DNA of 64,000 bases from Atherinomorus stipes (taxonomy: Eukaryota > Chordata > Actinopteri > Atheriniformes > Atherinidae): contig JALJCO010003065.1 in the NCBI GenBank assembly GCA_023101725.1, forward strand, positions 26,001-90,000, read 5' to 3'. A program made the translations under genes and the position numbers. Below the pieces are notes generated by a model, which searched no databases, had not been told where the DNA came from, and saw nothing but the letters and a program-made list of their open reading frames with translations. This document shows positions 31,480 to 43,300 of the stretch, in pieces (within the stretch, counting starts at the first letter, position 1; every line of letters begins with the position of its first letter).

Positions 31480-32975
31480 AGGCCTCGTTATCGGGCCTCG
31501 TTACCGGGCCTCGTTACCGGGCCTCGTTACCGGGCCTCGTTACCGGGCCTCGTTACCGGGCCTCGTCACCGGGCCTCGTCACCGGGCCTCGTCACCGGGC
31601 CTCGTTACCGGGCCTCGTTACCGGGCCTCGTTACCAGGCCTCGTTACCGGGCCTCGTTACCAGGTCTCGTTACCGGGCCTCGTTACCAGGTCTCGTTACC
31701 GGGCCTCGTTACCGGGCCTCGTTACCGGGCCTCGTTACCGGGCCTCGTTACCAGGTCTCGTTACCGGGCCTCGTTACCGGGCCTCGTTACCAGGTTTTGT
31801 TAAAAAACCTCGTTACCAGGCCTCGTTACCAGGTTTTTCTCTGTTACCGGGCCTCGTTACCAGGTTTTGTTACCGGGCCTCGTTACCAGGTTTTGTTATC
31901 AGGCCTCGTTACCGGGCCTCGTTACCAGGTTTCGTTATCAGACCTCGTTACCGGGTCTCGTTACCGGGCCTCGTTACCGGGCCTCGTTACCAGGCCTCGT
32001 TACCGGGCCTCGTTACCGGGCCTCGTTACCGGGCCTCGTTACCAGGCCTCGTTACCAGGCCTCGTTACCAGGCCTCGTTACCAGGCCTCGTTACCGAGCC
32101 TCGTTACCATCCCTCGTTACCATCCCTCGTTACCAGACCTCGTTACCAGACCTCGTTACCAGACCTCGTTACCAGACCTCGTTACCAGACCTCGTTACCA
32201 TCCCTCGTTACCAGACCTCGTTACCAGGCCTCGTTACGATACCTCGTTACCAGGCCTCGTTACCAGGCCTCGTTACGAGGCCTCGTTACCAGGCCTAGTT
32301 ACCAGACCTCGTTACCAGGTCTTGTTACCAGGCCTCGTTACCAGGCCTCGTTACCAGGTCTCGTTACCAGGCCTCGTTACCAGGCCTCGTTACCAGGTTT
32401 TGTTATAAGACCTCGTTACCATGTTTTGTTATAAGACCTCGTAACCAGGCCTCGTTACCATGTTTTGTTATAAGACCTCGTTACCAGGCCTCGTTACCAG
32501 GCCTCGTTACCGTTACCATAAGACCTCGTTACCAGGTCTTGTTACCAGGTTTCGTTATAAGACCTAGTTACCAGGCCTCGTTACCAGGCCTCGTTACCAG
32601 GTTTTGTTATAAGACCTCGTTACCAGGTTTTGTTATAAGACCCTCGTTACCAGGTTTTGTTATAAGACCTCGTTACCAGGTTTTGTTATAAGGCCTCGTT
32701 ACCATGTTTTGTTATAAGACCTCGTTACCAGGCCTCGTTACCATGTTTTGTTATAAGACCTCGTTACCAGGCCTCGTTACCAGGTTTTGTTATAAGACCT
32801 CGTTACCAGGCCTCGTTACCAGGTTTCGTTATAAGACCTCGTTACCAGGTCTCGTTACCAGGTTTCGTTATAAGACCTCGTTACCAGGTCTCGTTACCAG
32901 GTTTTGTTATAAGACCTCGTTACCAGGCCTCGTTATCAGGTTTGGTTATAAGACCTCTGTTTACAAACACGGCTC
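31480..32975. repeat. 13-bp minisatellite (CCTCGTTACCGGG / CCTCGTTACCAGG)
   Basis: About 113 units drift from CCGGG (31490-32060) to CCAGG, CCATC and finally composites with TTTTGTTATAAGA (32395-32960). The gradient suggests local homogenisation. Open frames of 39-bp period are artefacts. Confidence 0.94.
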
Positions 32976-33074
32976 ATTCTTCAACATAACCTAGAAAACG
33001 GACTTCACCAGCTCGTTTAGCACATCAGGCTGGTTCTGGTGCGGAAGCACCTGAGGCAAACTGAGCCCTGATCA

Positions 33075-35395
33075 GAATCTCCCGTTCCACCGTATCCATG
33101 AGAACCTCCTGTTCCACCGCATCCATGAGAACCTCCCGTTCCACCGTATCCATGATGAGAACCTCCCGTTCCAGGCCGTATCCATGATGAGAACCTCCCG
33201 TTCCACCGTATCCATGAGAACCTCCCGTTCCACCGTATCCATGAGAACCTCCCGTTCCACCGTATCCATGAGAACCTCGCTAGGTCTCCACCAGTTTCAT
33301 CCATGAGAACCTCCCGTTCCAGGCCGTATCCTTTGATGAGAACCTCCCGTTCCAGCCGTATCCAGTGAAAACCTCCTGTTCCACCGCATCCATGAGAACC
33401 TCCCCGGTTCCACCGCATCCATGAGAACCTCCCGTTCCACCGTATCCATGAGAACCTCCCGTTCCACCGCATCCATGAGAACCTCCCGTTCCACCGCATC
33501 CATGAGAACCTCCCGTTCCACCGCATCCATGAGAACCTCCCGTTCCACCGTATCCATGAGAACCTCCCGTTCCACCGTATCCATGAGAACCTCCCGTTCC
33601 ACCGCATCCATGATGAGAACCTCCCGTTCCACCGCATCCATGAGAACCTCCCGTTCCACCGCATCCATGAGAACCTCCCGTTCCACCGCATCCATGAGAA
33701 CCTCCCGTTCCACCGTATCCATGAGAACCTCCCGTTCCACCGTATCCATGAGAACCTCCCGTTCCACCGTATCCATGAGAACCTCCCGTTCCACCGTATC
33801 CATGAGAACCTCCCGTTCCACCGTATCCTTGATGAGAACCTCCCGTTCCACCGCATCCATGAGAACCTCCCGTTCCACCGCATCCATGAGAACCTCCCGT
33901 TCCACCGCATCCATGAGAACCTCCCGTTCCACCGTATCCATGATGAGAACCTCCCGTTCCACCGTATCCATGATGAGAACCTCCCGTTCCACCGTATCCA
34001 TGAGAACCTCCCGTTCCACCGTATCCATGAGAACCTCCCGTTCCACCGTATCCATGAGAACCTCCCGTTCCACCGTATCCATGAGAACCTCCCGTTCCAC
34101 CGTATCCATGAGAACCTCCCGTTCCACCGCATCCAAGAGAACCTCCCGTTCCACCGCATCCATGATGAGAACCTCCCGTTCCACCACATCCGTGAGAACC
34201 TCCCGTTCCACCGCATCCATGAGAACCTCCCGTTCCACCGCATCCATGAGAACCTCCCGTTCCACCGCATCCATGAGAACCTCCCGTTCCACCGCATCCA
34301 TGAGAACCTCCCGTTCCACCGCATCCATGAGAACCTCCCGTTCCACCGCATCCATGAGAACCTCCCGTTCCACCGTATCCATGATGAGAACCTCCCGTTC
34401 CACCGTATCAATGATGAGAACCTCCCGTTCCACCGTATCCATGAGAACCTCCCGTTCCACCGTATCCATGAGAACCTCCCGTTCCACCGTATCCATGAGA
34501 ACCTCCCGTTCCACCGCATCCATGAGAACCTCCCGTTCCACCGCATCCATGAGAACCTCCCGTTCCACCGTATCCATGAGAACCTCCCGTTCCACCGCAT
34601 CCATGAGAACCTCCCGTTCCACCGCATCCATGAGAACCTCCCGTTCCACCGCATCCATGAGAACCTCCCGTTCCACCGCATCCATGAGAACCTCCCGTTC
34701 CACCGCATCCATGAGAACCTCCCGTTCCACCGCATCCATGATGAGAACCTCCCGTTCCACCGCATCCATGAGAACCTCCCCGTTCCACCGCATCCATGAG
34801 AACCTCCCGTTCCACCGTATCCATGATGAGAACCTCCCGTTCCACCGCATCCATGATGAGAACCTCCCGTTCCACCGCATCCATGATGAGAACCTCCCGT
34901 TCCACCGTATCCATGAGAACCTCCCGTTCCACCGTATCCATGAGAACCTCCCGTTCCACCGTATCCATGAGAACCTCCCGTTCCACCGTATCCATGAGAA
35001 CCTCCCGTTCCACCGCATCCAAGAGAACCTCCCGTTCCACCGCATCCATGATGAGAACCTCCCGTTCCACCGCATCCATGAGAACCTCCCGTTCCACCGC
35101 ATCCATGAGAACCTCCCGTTCCACCGCATCCATGAGAACCTCCCCGTTCCACCGTATCCATGATGAGAACCTCCCGTTCCACCGTATCCATGATGAGAAC
35201 CTCCCGTTCCACCGTATCCATGAGAACCTCCCGTTCCACCGTATCCATGAGAACCTCCCGTTCCACCGTATCCATGAGAACCTCCCGTTCCACCGTATCC
35301 ATGAGAACCTCCCGTTCCACCGTATCCATGAGAACCTCCCGTTCCCCCGCATCCAAGAGAACCTCCCGTTCCACCGCATCCATGATGAGAAGCTC
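33075..35395. repeat. 27-bp minisatellite (GAGAACCTCCCGTTCCACCG + TATCCAT)
   Basis: About 83 units, 27 bp or 30 bp when ATG is duplicated (CCATGATGAG). A TATCC/CATCC alternation marks sub-families, and the order near 34390-34500 recurs near 35160-35300. Both lengths are multiples of three, so three frames stay open for up to 788 codons; there is no evidence that they are translated. Confidence 0.96.
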
Positions 35396-35642
35396 CCGCG
35401 CGTTCTCCTGCTGGATGATGTCATCTTTATGACATGGCGCGTTCTCCTGCTGATGATGTCATCTTTATGACATGGCGCGTTCTCCTGCTTGATGTCATCT
35501 TTATGACATGGCGCGTTCTCCTGCTTGATGATGTCATCTTTATGACATGGCGTGTTCTCCTGCTGATGATGTCATCTTTATGACATGGCGCGTTCTCCTG
35601 CTGATGATGTCATCTTTATGACATGGCGCGTTCTCCTGCTGG
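35395..35642. repeat. 38-39-bp repeat (GGCGCGTTCTCCTGCTGATG + ATGTCATCTTTATGACAT), six copies
   Basis: Units contain ATGTCATC...ATGACAT, an imperfect inverted repeat. Adjacent to, and possibly seeded by, the end of the 27-bp array. Confidence 0.92.
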
Positions 35643-35806
35643 AAGCAGCATCAGAGGATGCTACACTGTGGTCATAAAGGGACGGACATGGTCAGCAACA
35701 ATACTCAGGTAGGCTGTGGTGGTTAAACCGCCACGTTGGTACTAAGAAAACCTCTCCCACACCATCACACCACCACCACCAAGCTGAACTGTTGATACAC
35801 ACTCAG
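35643..35806. other. Fragment of a dispersed fish repeat
   Basis: Text such as GCATCAGAGGATG, GGTCATAAAGGGACGGACAT and CCACACCATCACACCACCAC resembles a widely dispersed DNA-element sequence I recall from fish genomes. The family is not assigned. Confidence 0.4.
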
Positions 35807-35807
35807 A

Positions 35808-36120
35808 AACATGGAGGTACAGACAGGATCATTTCTGTACCTGCAGGTACATTTTCTACAAATGTTCTCTCAAAAGTACAATATTGGTCTTTATGAGGCC
35901 AGAAGTACCTATATACTATGAAAAAGGCTCCAAAGTAATAGAAAGTACACATTTGTACCATTCCAACCCTAAGGGTACCTGCAGCATTGAAAAATGTGTG
36001 TAGCTTGTACAATAACTATAAACAGCAGTACTTCTAAACAGTAGTATAATTATAGTTATTATGATTTTCATAGTAATCATAGTAATAATTATATGTATAA
36101 TTATATATGTGTTTGGCCTA
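35808..36120. repeat. Dispersed repeat, copy A (pair with 41918-42232)
   Basis: About 310 bp nearly identical, in the same orientation, to 41918-42232: shared CTACAAATGTTCTCTCAAAA and TTATGAGGCCAGAAGTACCT, then the AT-rich TTATAGTTATTATGATTTTC tail. Two copies 6 kb apart point to a short mobile element. The frames inside it are unsupported. Confidence 0.8.
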
Positions 36121-36765
36121 ATATTTCTATAATTCATTTATTAGCAGATTTTTTTGGTTTATAATAGTAAAAGAGAGTCTGTGAGATGTTACGGGTGTGG
36201 AACGGGGTCATCGGTACGTCGGACACGAGACTGAATGCATGTTCAGCTGGGACGTCTCCAACCGGTGAAGGCAGGAAACGCAAAACTCAAACTTTTTATA
36301 GGATAACAATCATACCAGATCAAACTGAATCTGCATTTCCCATGAGCCTTTGTGGTTCAATGCGTAAAATTTTTAAAATAGCCCCACCCCTTTTGCTCTT
36401 CGTGCACGCTAAAGCTGACACAACTTAATTTACTTTGAGTGAAAGTAAAAAAAAAGTTTGATCTTTTTATGTTGATTTGACTAAAAAAAAAAAAAAAAAA
36501 AAAAGGTTCCATCACCAAACCTGAATGATTACATCAGACCAATGAAAACTTATTCTTTCATATCAGCTAAGCTGAAATATTGTTTCCGGTCAGCAGTGAC
36601 CTCTGCTGGACGCCAGAGACCCTGTCAGCAGCTTCTGGTTCAGGATTGGTTGGATCAGGTCTTCCTCCCCCCCCGTTCTGGTCCGCTGCGTCAGCCGTAC
36701 GCGTCACTTCCGTTTTTACCGCCGTCTTTGAGTTTTAAAACGATTTATTTTTATTTACACAGACG
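36121..36765. other. Intergenic sequence without recognised genes
   Basis: AT-rich unique sequence with an A22 run near 36484-36504. Nothing identifiable. Confidence 0.4.
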
Positions 36766-37260
36766 CCGTCATCAAGCCTGGTTACATGCGTGCTGTCGTC
36801 TTTGTGTACATAATTAGATAAAGCAAATTCACGATTATCAAAAAGCCATTTGATGACATCACCACCAGCAAACGTGCTCGCGTGTAGATACTTTGTAAAA
36901 AAGATTTTTTTCTTAAATCATGAACATTCTGATCCTCAGCGAGCGGTCGGCAGAAACGTAACCTCTGACCGTCTGTTCCGGAGTAACGTCCAGATCCAGG
37001 AAGTACCGGGGGCCCAGAGCGGAGCCGTGCACGCCCACATCTCTGGCTGTCACACGGAACGTTTCTCACTTTTGCTTTGCAGTTCATTTCTTCCATCCGC
37101 TCCGTGTTTTCCTGCATCAGGACGCGTTCCCAGAACTCGTCCACATCCACCTTCGTGTTGTGGCTGCAGAGATGCCAAAGCCGGTGCTCCTGAAGAAGAC
37201 ACAGCATCTCTGACGCCCATCCCCCCCCCACCGAGAGTCCCACAGAAAAAGCTCTCGCCC
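36740..37260 (-). other. Possible minus-strand terminal exon of an unidentified gene
   Basis: On the minus strand a good acceptor (TGTGTCTTCTTCAG) is followed by a gene-like frame (KVDVDEFWERVLMQENTERM at about 37105-37160). After an apparent frame change a second gene-like stretch (LGPRYFLDLDVTPEQTV) runs to TAA at 36913. AATAAAAATAAA follows on the minus strand near 36745-36757 as a poly(A) signal. It may be the 3' end of a real gene, or a pseudogene with a frameshift. I do not recognise the protein. Confidence 0.3.
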
Positions 37261-37859
37261 TTCTCTGATAGGTCAGTCTGTTCCATACATTTACCATATT
37301 TACGCTCCACCGGACTTCGCCCGTCCCATGGCACCAGCAACGGGAGCAAACTGGTGGACCCGAGGACGTGTCTCATTGTCCTGTTATGCACATTATTACT
37401 GTTATTAAAGCGTCTAATTAAGGGGAAAAGTAAGGAATTAAAAAAAATAATGGGGGGAAGGGGAGGTTTTAGAATAAGAGATATTCCCAAAAACTCTTTT
37501 TTTCCCATATTTCCCAAGAGCTATGAGAAAAAAGAATCAGAAATAAATTCAATAGAAAAAAAAAATGAGGATTAAAGAAAAGGAAAAGATAATAAAATTA
37601 AATGGGGAATTGAACTTAGTTATAAACGGAAAGAGAAATGGAATAAACTCCACTCCCTCCCCCCCCCTCTCACCCCCTCCCCCCCTCCCTCCCGCCCCTC
37701 CTCCCCCCACCAAAAAAAACACCCCTCACAAACACCCCCCCCCCCCCCCCCCCCCCCCCCAGCTTCTTTATTTCTTTCACTAACGAAGTTGCCTGACTCC
37801 TGTAGATGTGGGGAACCAATCAGAACCAAAATGGGTCATAGAGGAACTTGACAGGCTCT
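37261..37859. other. Low-complexity intergenic sequence
   Basis: Contains an A-rich stretch (37435-37570) and a C-rich tract with C20-type runs (37656-37760). No coding signal. Confidence 0.45.
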
Positions 37860-37865
37860 GAAAAG

Positions 37866-39265
37866 TCAGAAATAGTGAGATATCTTGCAGAGGGATGCAG
37901 CACTCTTAAAATGTCCAAGCTTCTGAAGCGTGATCATCCAACAATCAAGCGTTTCATTCAAAATAGTCAACAGGGTCGCAAGAAACGTGGACGGATGAAA
38001 TGAGAGTGAGTCTGGATGGGCCAGATGGATGGGCCCGTGGCTGGATCGGTAAAGGCCAGAGAGCTCCAGTCCCACTCAGACACCAGCAAGGTGGAGGTGG
38101 GGTACTGGTATGGGCCAGATGGATGGGCCTGTGGCTGGATCGGTAAAGGCCAGAGAGCTCCAGTCCCACTCAGACGCCAGCAAGGTGGAGGTGGGGTACT
38201 GGTATGGGCCAGATAGATGGGCCCGTGGCTGGATCGGTAAAGGCCAGAGAGCTCCAGTCCCACTCAGACGCCAGCAAGGTGGAGGTGGGGTACTGGTATG
38301 GGCCAGATGGATGGGCCCGTGGCTGGATCGGTAAAGGCCAGAGAGCTCCAGTCCCACTCAGACACCAGCATGGTGGAGGTGGGGTACTGGTATGGGCCAG
38401 ATGGATGGGCCCGTGGCTGGATCGGTAAAGGCCAGAGAGCTCCAGTCCCACTCAGACGCCAGCATGGTGGAGGTGGGGTACTGGTATGGGCCAGATGGAT
38501 GGGCCCGTGGCTGGATCGGTAAAGGCCAGAGAGCTCCAGTCCCACTCAGACACCAGCAAGGTGGAGGTGGGGTACTGGTATGGGCCAGATGGACGGGCCC
38601 GTGGCTGGATCGGTAAAGGCCAGAGAGCTCCAGTCCCACTCAGACACCAGCAAGGTGGAGGTGGGGTACTGGTATGGGCCAGATGGATGGGCCCGTGGCT
38701 GGATCGGTAAAGGCCAGAGAGCTCCAGTCCCACTCAGACGCCAGCAAGGTGGAGGTGGGGTACTGGTATGGGCCAGATGGATGGGCCCGTGGCTGGATCG
38801 GTAAAGGCCAGAGAGCTCCAGTCCCACTCAGACGCCAGCAAGGTGGAGGTGGGGTACTGGTATGGGCTGGTATCATCAAAGATGAGCTTGTGGGGCCTTT
38901 TCGGGTTGAGGATGGAGTCAAGCTCAACTCCCAGTCCTACTGCCAGTTTCTGGAAGACACCTTCTTCAAGCAGTGGTACAGGAAGAAGTCCGCATCCTTC
39001 AAGAAAAACCTGATTTTCATGCAGGACAATGCTCCATCACACGCATCCAAGTACTCCACAGCGTGGCTGCAAGAAAGGCTCTAAAAGCAGAAAAAGTAAT
39101 GACATGGCCTCCTTGTTCACCTGATCTGAACCCCATAGAGAACCTGTGGTCCCTCATCAAATGTGAGATTTACAAGGAGGGAAAACAGTCCACCTCTCTG
39201 AACAGTGTCTGGGAGGCTGTGGTTGCTGCTGCTGCAATGTTGATGGTGAACAGATCAAAACACTG
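37866..39265 (+). pseudogene. Tc1-like transposase pseudogene
   Basis: Fragments in order: N-terminal DNA-binding region (EISCRGMQHS, QQGRKK at 37870-37985) with in-frame stops; a deletion that joins this directly to the first catalytic aspartate (WTDEMRVSLDGPDGW at 37988-38030); the 94-bp tandem block; then GGGGVLVWAGIIKDELVGPF and the second aspartate in FMQDNAPSH (39024-39026). The glutamate in PDLNPIENLW (39138-39140) is in another frame. Deletion, amplification and frameshift make it non-functional. Confidence 0.85.
38010..38875 (+). repeat. 94-bp tandem repeat made of transposase coding sequence, nine copies
   Basis: Starts of the unit at 38016, 38110, 38204, 38298, 38392, 38486, 38580, 38674 and 38768 are exactly 94 bp apart with no indels. 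The unit encodes GPDGWARGWIGKGQRAPVPL then RRQQGGGGVLVW of the transposase catalytic domain. Since 94 is not a multiple of three, each copy shifts frame. Confidence 0.96.
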
Positions 39266-39572
39266 ACAGGATCCATGGATGGCAGCTTTTCAGTGTCCTT
39301 GCAAAGAAAGGTGGAGATATTGCTCACTGATTTGTTTTTGTTTGGTTTTTGAATGTCAGAAATGTATATTTGTGAATGTTGAGCTGTTAATACAGCTGAT
39401 ATGGAGTGATGATGTCATTAGACCACACCCCTTCTGATTACAGAGATTCAATCAGCTGATATGCTGAATTGGTAGTAGCTTTGGGCCGATACAGCTTGGA
39501 GTAAGACAACATGCATACAGAGGATGATGATGTCACAATACTCATTTGCCTAATAATTCTGCACTCCCTGTA

Positions 39573-39596
39573 TTTATGTATGTGTATATATGTATG

Positions 39597-39629
<33 letters not shown>

Positions 39630-39632
39630 ATA
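39573..39632. repeat. (TATG)n/(TA)n(TG)n microsatellite
   Basis: Short dinucleotide tract directly after the Tc1 right end. Confidence 0.85.
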
Positions 39633-40304
39633 TAAACAAGCTTTCTGAGGTGTCTCCACCTCAGTGTGAAGTTCTGGTTCCGTCTCTGGACCTTCAGACC
39701 TGCAGCTTCCAGGATTCATGGTCCAGTTTGTGGCTCATCTGATTGGTCGCTTCAGCAGGAAGCTGTGACGTTTTCAGATATTTGTTTTTATTTATTTTTT
39801 CTGTTAAAAACTGTTTATTCTGATCCGCTGATGACGTCACTGGTTTCCTTCTTTTCCACCAACTTTGTCTGAAACCAGAACAGATTTTCTCGTTGAAGCT
39901 GATGTTTATTTGTTGTCCTCGTGTCAGCGGTGATGATGATGATGATGATGGTGATGATGAAGAGGAGGAGGGGGAGGAGGCCGACCTGCGTGTCCAGCAG
40001 CCTCCGGAGCGCGTGCAGGGCGGGGCGACGCCGCGCAGCAGCAGCCTCATCACCGCGGACCGACACCGACCTCCTGCTCGTCTCCAGGCCGCGGCATGGG
40101 CGCGCGAGCCCGGCCACTCTCAGCCGCCCCGGTCCGGATGAAGATGAAGATGAAGATGACGATGATGATGAAATCGGCGGCGGAGCGGGAGTAAGCGGCA
40201 GACTGAAGCGGCGCGCGCGGCAGCAGAGATCGCCATTGTTTGGATGCGCAGCAGACTGAGAGGGACGAGGCCGCAGAGACCCCCCCCCATCCCGACCCCC
40301 CACC
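39633..40304 (+). promoter_or_regulatory. PTPRO upstream region and 5' UTR with CpG-rich promoter
   Basis: From about 39980 the sequence becomes CpG-rich (GCGCGCGCGGCAG, GCCGCGCAGC), as expected of a CpG-island promoter, and stays so to about 40620. (GAT)n/(GAAGAT)n tracts lie at 39928-39965 and 40138-40172, the latter possibly in the 5' UTR. No TATA box is evident; the start site is not determined. Confidence 0.5.
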
Positions 40305-40352
40305 ATGCTGCCCCCGCTGGTCCTCGCGCTGCAGCTGCTCTGCTTCACCCCG
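40305..40352 (+). CDS. ptpro: PTPRO exon 1 (signal peptide)
   Basis: 16 codons: [16 protein letters not shown], a hydrophobic signal core. Kozak context CACCATGC. Donor CCCCG|GTAAGG, phase 0. Cleavage probably falls after SSSA, encoded at the start of exon 2. Intron 1 is 8.6 kb. Confidence 0.85.
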
Positions 40353-43300
40353 GTAAGGACGCCGCTGTCCGGGCCGCGGGGCCGCCGCGCGGGGCTTTGT
40401 CTGCCGCGGAGCCGCGCGGGGACGGTGCGGGGGGGTTGGGGGAGGGAGGGGGGTGTTATTGACGCGCGCGGTGGCGGGGATGAACGCGCTGTGGCACCGG
40501 CGGTCCGGGCGCGAGGCGGCCAGCAGCTCGCTGGAAACTGGGTCAGTCGGTGATCCGGAGTCTGTCAGCATCACTCACGATCACGCGCGCGCGCCAGGAG
40601 CTGTGTGCTCACGCGGGGCCAGACATCCGCCTGAGACAGATGCCTGTACAGAACCAGGACCAGGATCTGGATCAGGACCCGGACCAGGATCTGGACTTGG
40701 ACCAGGCTGGTCCCAGAATGCATTTCTCCGCTGCTCAGCAGACCAGCTTGCTTATGTCAACAACTGTTTGTTTGTTGGAGGGGGGGTTAAATGTCTGATA
40801 ACTGCAGATCTGAGTTTGGAACAGAAAAATATCTACACAATTTATTGTTCACAACTAGAGATGAGCGATACAATACCGATACCAGTATGATACGATAACG
40901 ATGCCGGTATGATACTATACGATATTGATACCAGTATGATACAATACTGATATGATACCGATACCAGTATGATACGATACTGATACCAGTATGATACGAT
41001 ACCGGTATGATGCGATACTAATACGATACAGATACCGGTATGATACAATACCGATACTGGTATGATACTAGGAGCACGAACTCCAGCTGCAACGCTGCGC
41101 TGTAAAAAATCCCAAGTTGACTCAACTTAGAATCATTTGTGTAACGTCGCTGCTGTAAAACTTTGAGTAAAGCTAACGGATGATGGTGGTACCGCAGCAG
41201 AACGCGGCTGGTCCGGACTCATCTTTGATCTGTACGGGAGTATTTTCAGGATGACACTCAGATGATGCTGATTTACTCCAGCATGCAGGAGTAGATGCGG
41301 AGTCTGAGAAATATCGGCATCATGACAGCTTACTGAGCCGTATTTGTCTCTACTGGACCAGGAACCCAGTCTGGTACGATATTATCTCCCGATACCGGCC
41401 TTCACACGGCCAAACTCAGCAGAACTTTACCAAAACTTTCTCAGAGTAGAAAAACTCTGAGTAGAGTAGAAGTGGAGTTTACAAAAGTAAGTGGATGCAA
41501 CAAAAAAGGGCTGTCTGTTTTTACAGTGCGTTTTCTACGCTCATCGTCTTTTTCTGCGTAGTTCCACGTTTCAGTATCTTTCAGTTGATCTGGATCGTTT
41601 TTTTTTTGGGACATGTTTATTCTTTCACATTCCTCCTCTAGTCCCTTTAAAGGTGCAGTATGTAAAAAATCAAAGGTCAACGGCAGAAAAATGTGATACA
41701 TAATTCCAAACTGTGTTTCTATTGATGTGTAATCGCTGCACTAGAACAGCTGTTCTATGTTTATTTTCTTAGAATGAGTCATTTATATCTACCTGCTGGG
41801 GGGTGCACATATGGAGGCGGCCATATTTGTTCCACCATTTTTACTACGGTGTCCCTAAATGGACAAAACAATGTGAGTGAAGTAAGAACCCTCTAAACTT
41901 TAAACCTGCTGTACTCTCAGAAACAGAAGTACGAGACAGGAACATTTCTGTACCTGTACGTACATTTACTACAAATGTTCTCTCAAAAGTACAATATTGG
42001 TCTTTATGAGGCCAGAAGTACCTATATACTATGAAAAAGGCTCCAAAGTAATATAAAGTACACATTTGTACCATTCCACCCCTAAGGGTACCTGCAGCAT
42101 TGAAAAATGTACAGTAACTATAAATAGCAGTACTTCTAAACAGTAGTATAATTATAGTTATTATAGTATGATTTTCATAATAATCATAGTAATAATTATA
42201 AGTATAATTATATGTGTTTGGCCTAATATTTATAAGTACAAATTTGAACCTCTATTTTTGAGTGTGCAGGGTTTAATCTGAACTGGGACCAGTTTGGACT
42301 GAAAAGTGAGCCGTCATGAAAAAGGAAAAAGGTGGAGAACCGCTGGTGTAAATGATGTGAAATTCATCTCCGCCGGTTTCTTCTTCGGCTTCGTCACATT
42401 TATCACGTTCAAAAGAAGTTTTATGGACTGAAACGGTTCTAGTTCGTTCTGCTTCTCTCCCGTTAGATTTCCTACACGGAACGTGAAAGCTGAAGCGAAA
42501 AAACACGTTTTTATCACGCATAACTTCAGGTTAAAGGCCAGCCAGTTTCCTCAAATCGCTTTAAAGGTACAGTACGTAAGAAATACTGCCATCTAGTGGT
42601 AAAGATGTATGTGTGAAAGAAAAGATGTCTGCAGTGAAAGTACGGTGGCTGTAAGAGGCCAAAATTCTCCCAGACATAAAGATGCTTTCATCTGTGAGTG
42701 GATAAAGGTTAGAATAGTTTTAGATTTTTAAATAGTTTTAGTTTTGACTTTTTGTTTTTCAGTTCAGTTCAGAACTGGTCTGCCTGCAGTCCAGAGTCCT
42801 GCTGCTGAACTGGTCTGCCTGCAGTCCAGAGTCTGGTTCCAGAACTGGTCTGCCTGCAGTCCAGAGTCCAGCTGCTGAACCGGTCTGCCTGCAGTCCAAA
42901 GTCCTGCTGCTGAACTGGTCTGCCTGCAGTCCAGAGTCCGGCTGCTGAACTGGTCTGCCTGCGGTCCAGAGTCCGGCTGCTGAACTGGTCTGCCTGCAGT
43001 CCAGAGTCCAGCTGCTGAACTGGTCTGCCTGCAGTCCAGAGTCCTGCTGCTGAACTGGTCTGCCTGCAGTCCAGAGTCTGGTTCCAGAACTGGTCTGCCT
43101 GCAGTCCAGAGTCCAGCTGCTGAACTGGTCTGCCTGCGGTCCAGAGTCCGGCTGCTGAACTGGTCTGCCTGCGGTCCAGAGTCCTGCTGCTGAACTGGTC
43201 TGCCTACAGTCCAGAGTCCTGCTGCTGAACTGGTCTGCCTGCGGTCCAGAGTCCTGCTGCTGAACTGGTCTGCCTGCGGTCCAGAGTCCAGCTGCTGAAC

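Larger units (their letters stand above)
37860..39572 (+). mobile_element. Broken Tc1-like DNA transposon with internal 94-bp amplification
   Basis: Contains remnants of a Tc1/mariner transposase from the helix-turn-helix region to the last catalytic residue. The right end reads CTCATTTGCCTAATAATTCT then GCACTCCCTGTA, a typical Tc1-group terminal repeat; the matching left end is missing. Original orientation is +. Confidence 0.85.

Noticed and set aside
31359..32408. 349-codon frame after the PARP12-like gene
   Set aside because: Almost entirely the 13-bp array (39-bp frame period).
33017..35383. 788-codon minus-strand frame and 610/580-codon frames in other phases
   Set aside because: The 27/30-bp array keeps several frames open at once on both strands, which real genes do not do. 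Composition is that of the repeat unit.
36850..37575. 241-codon + strand frame upstream of the Tc1 element
   Set aside because: Runs through a C-rich and an A-rich tract and has no domain; the minus strand of the same region is more gene-like.
38016..38827. Series of 93-95-codon frames every 94 bp as a small gene family
   Set aside because: They are frame-shifted readings of the same 94-bp transposase fragment.
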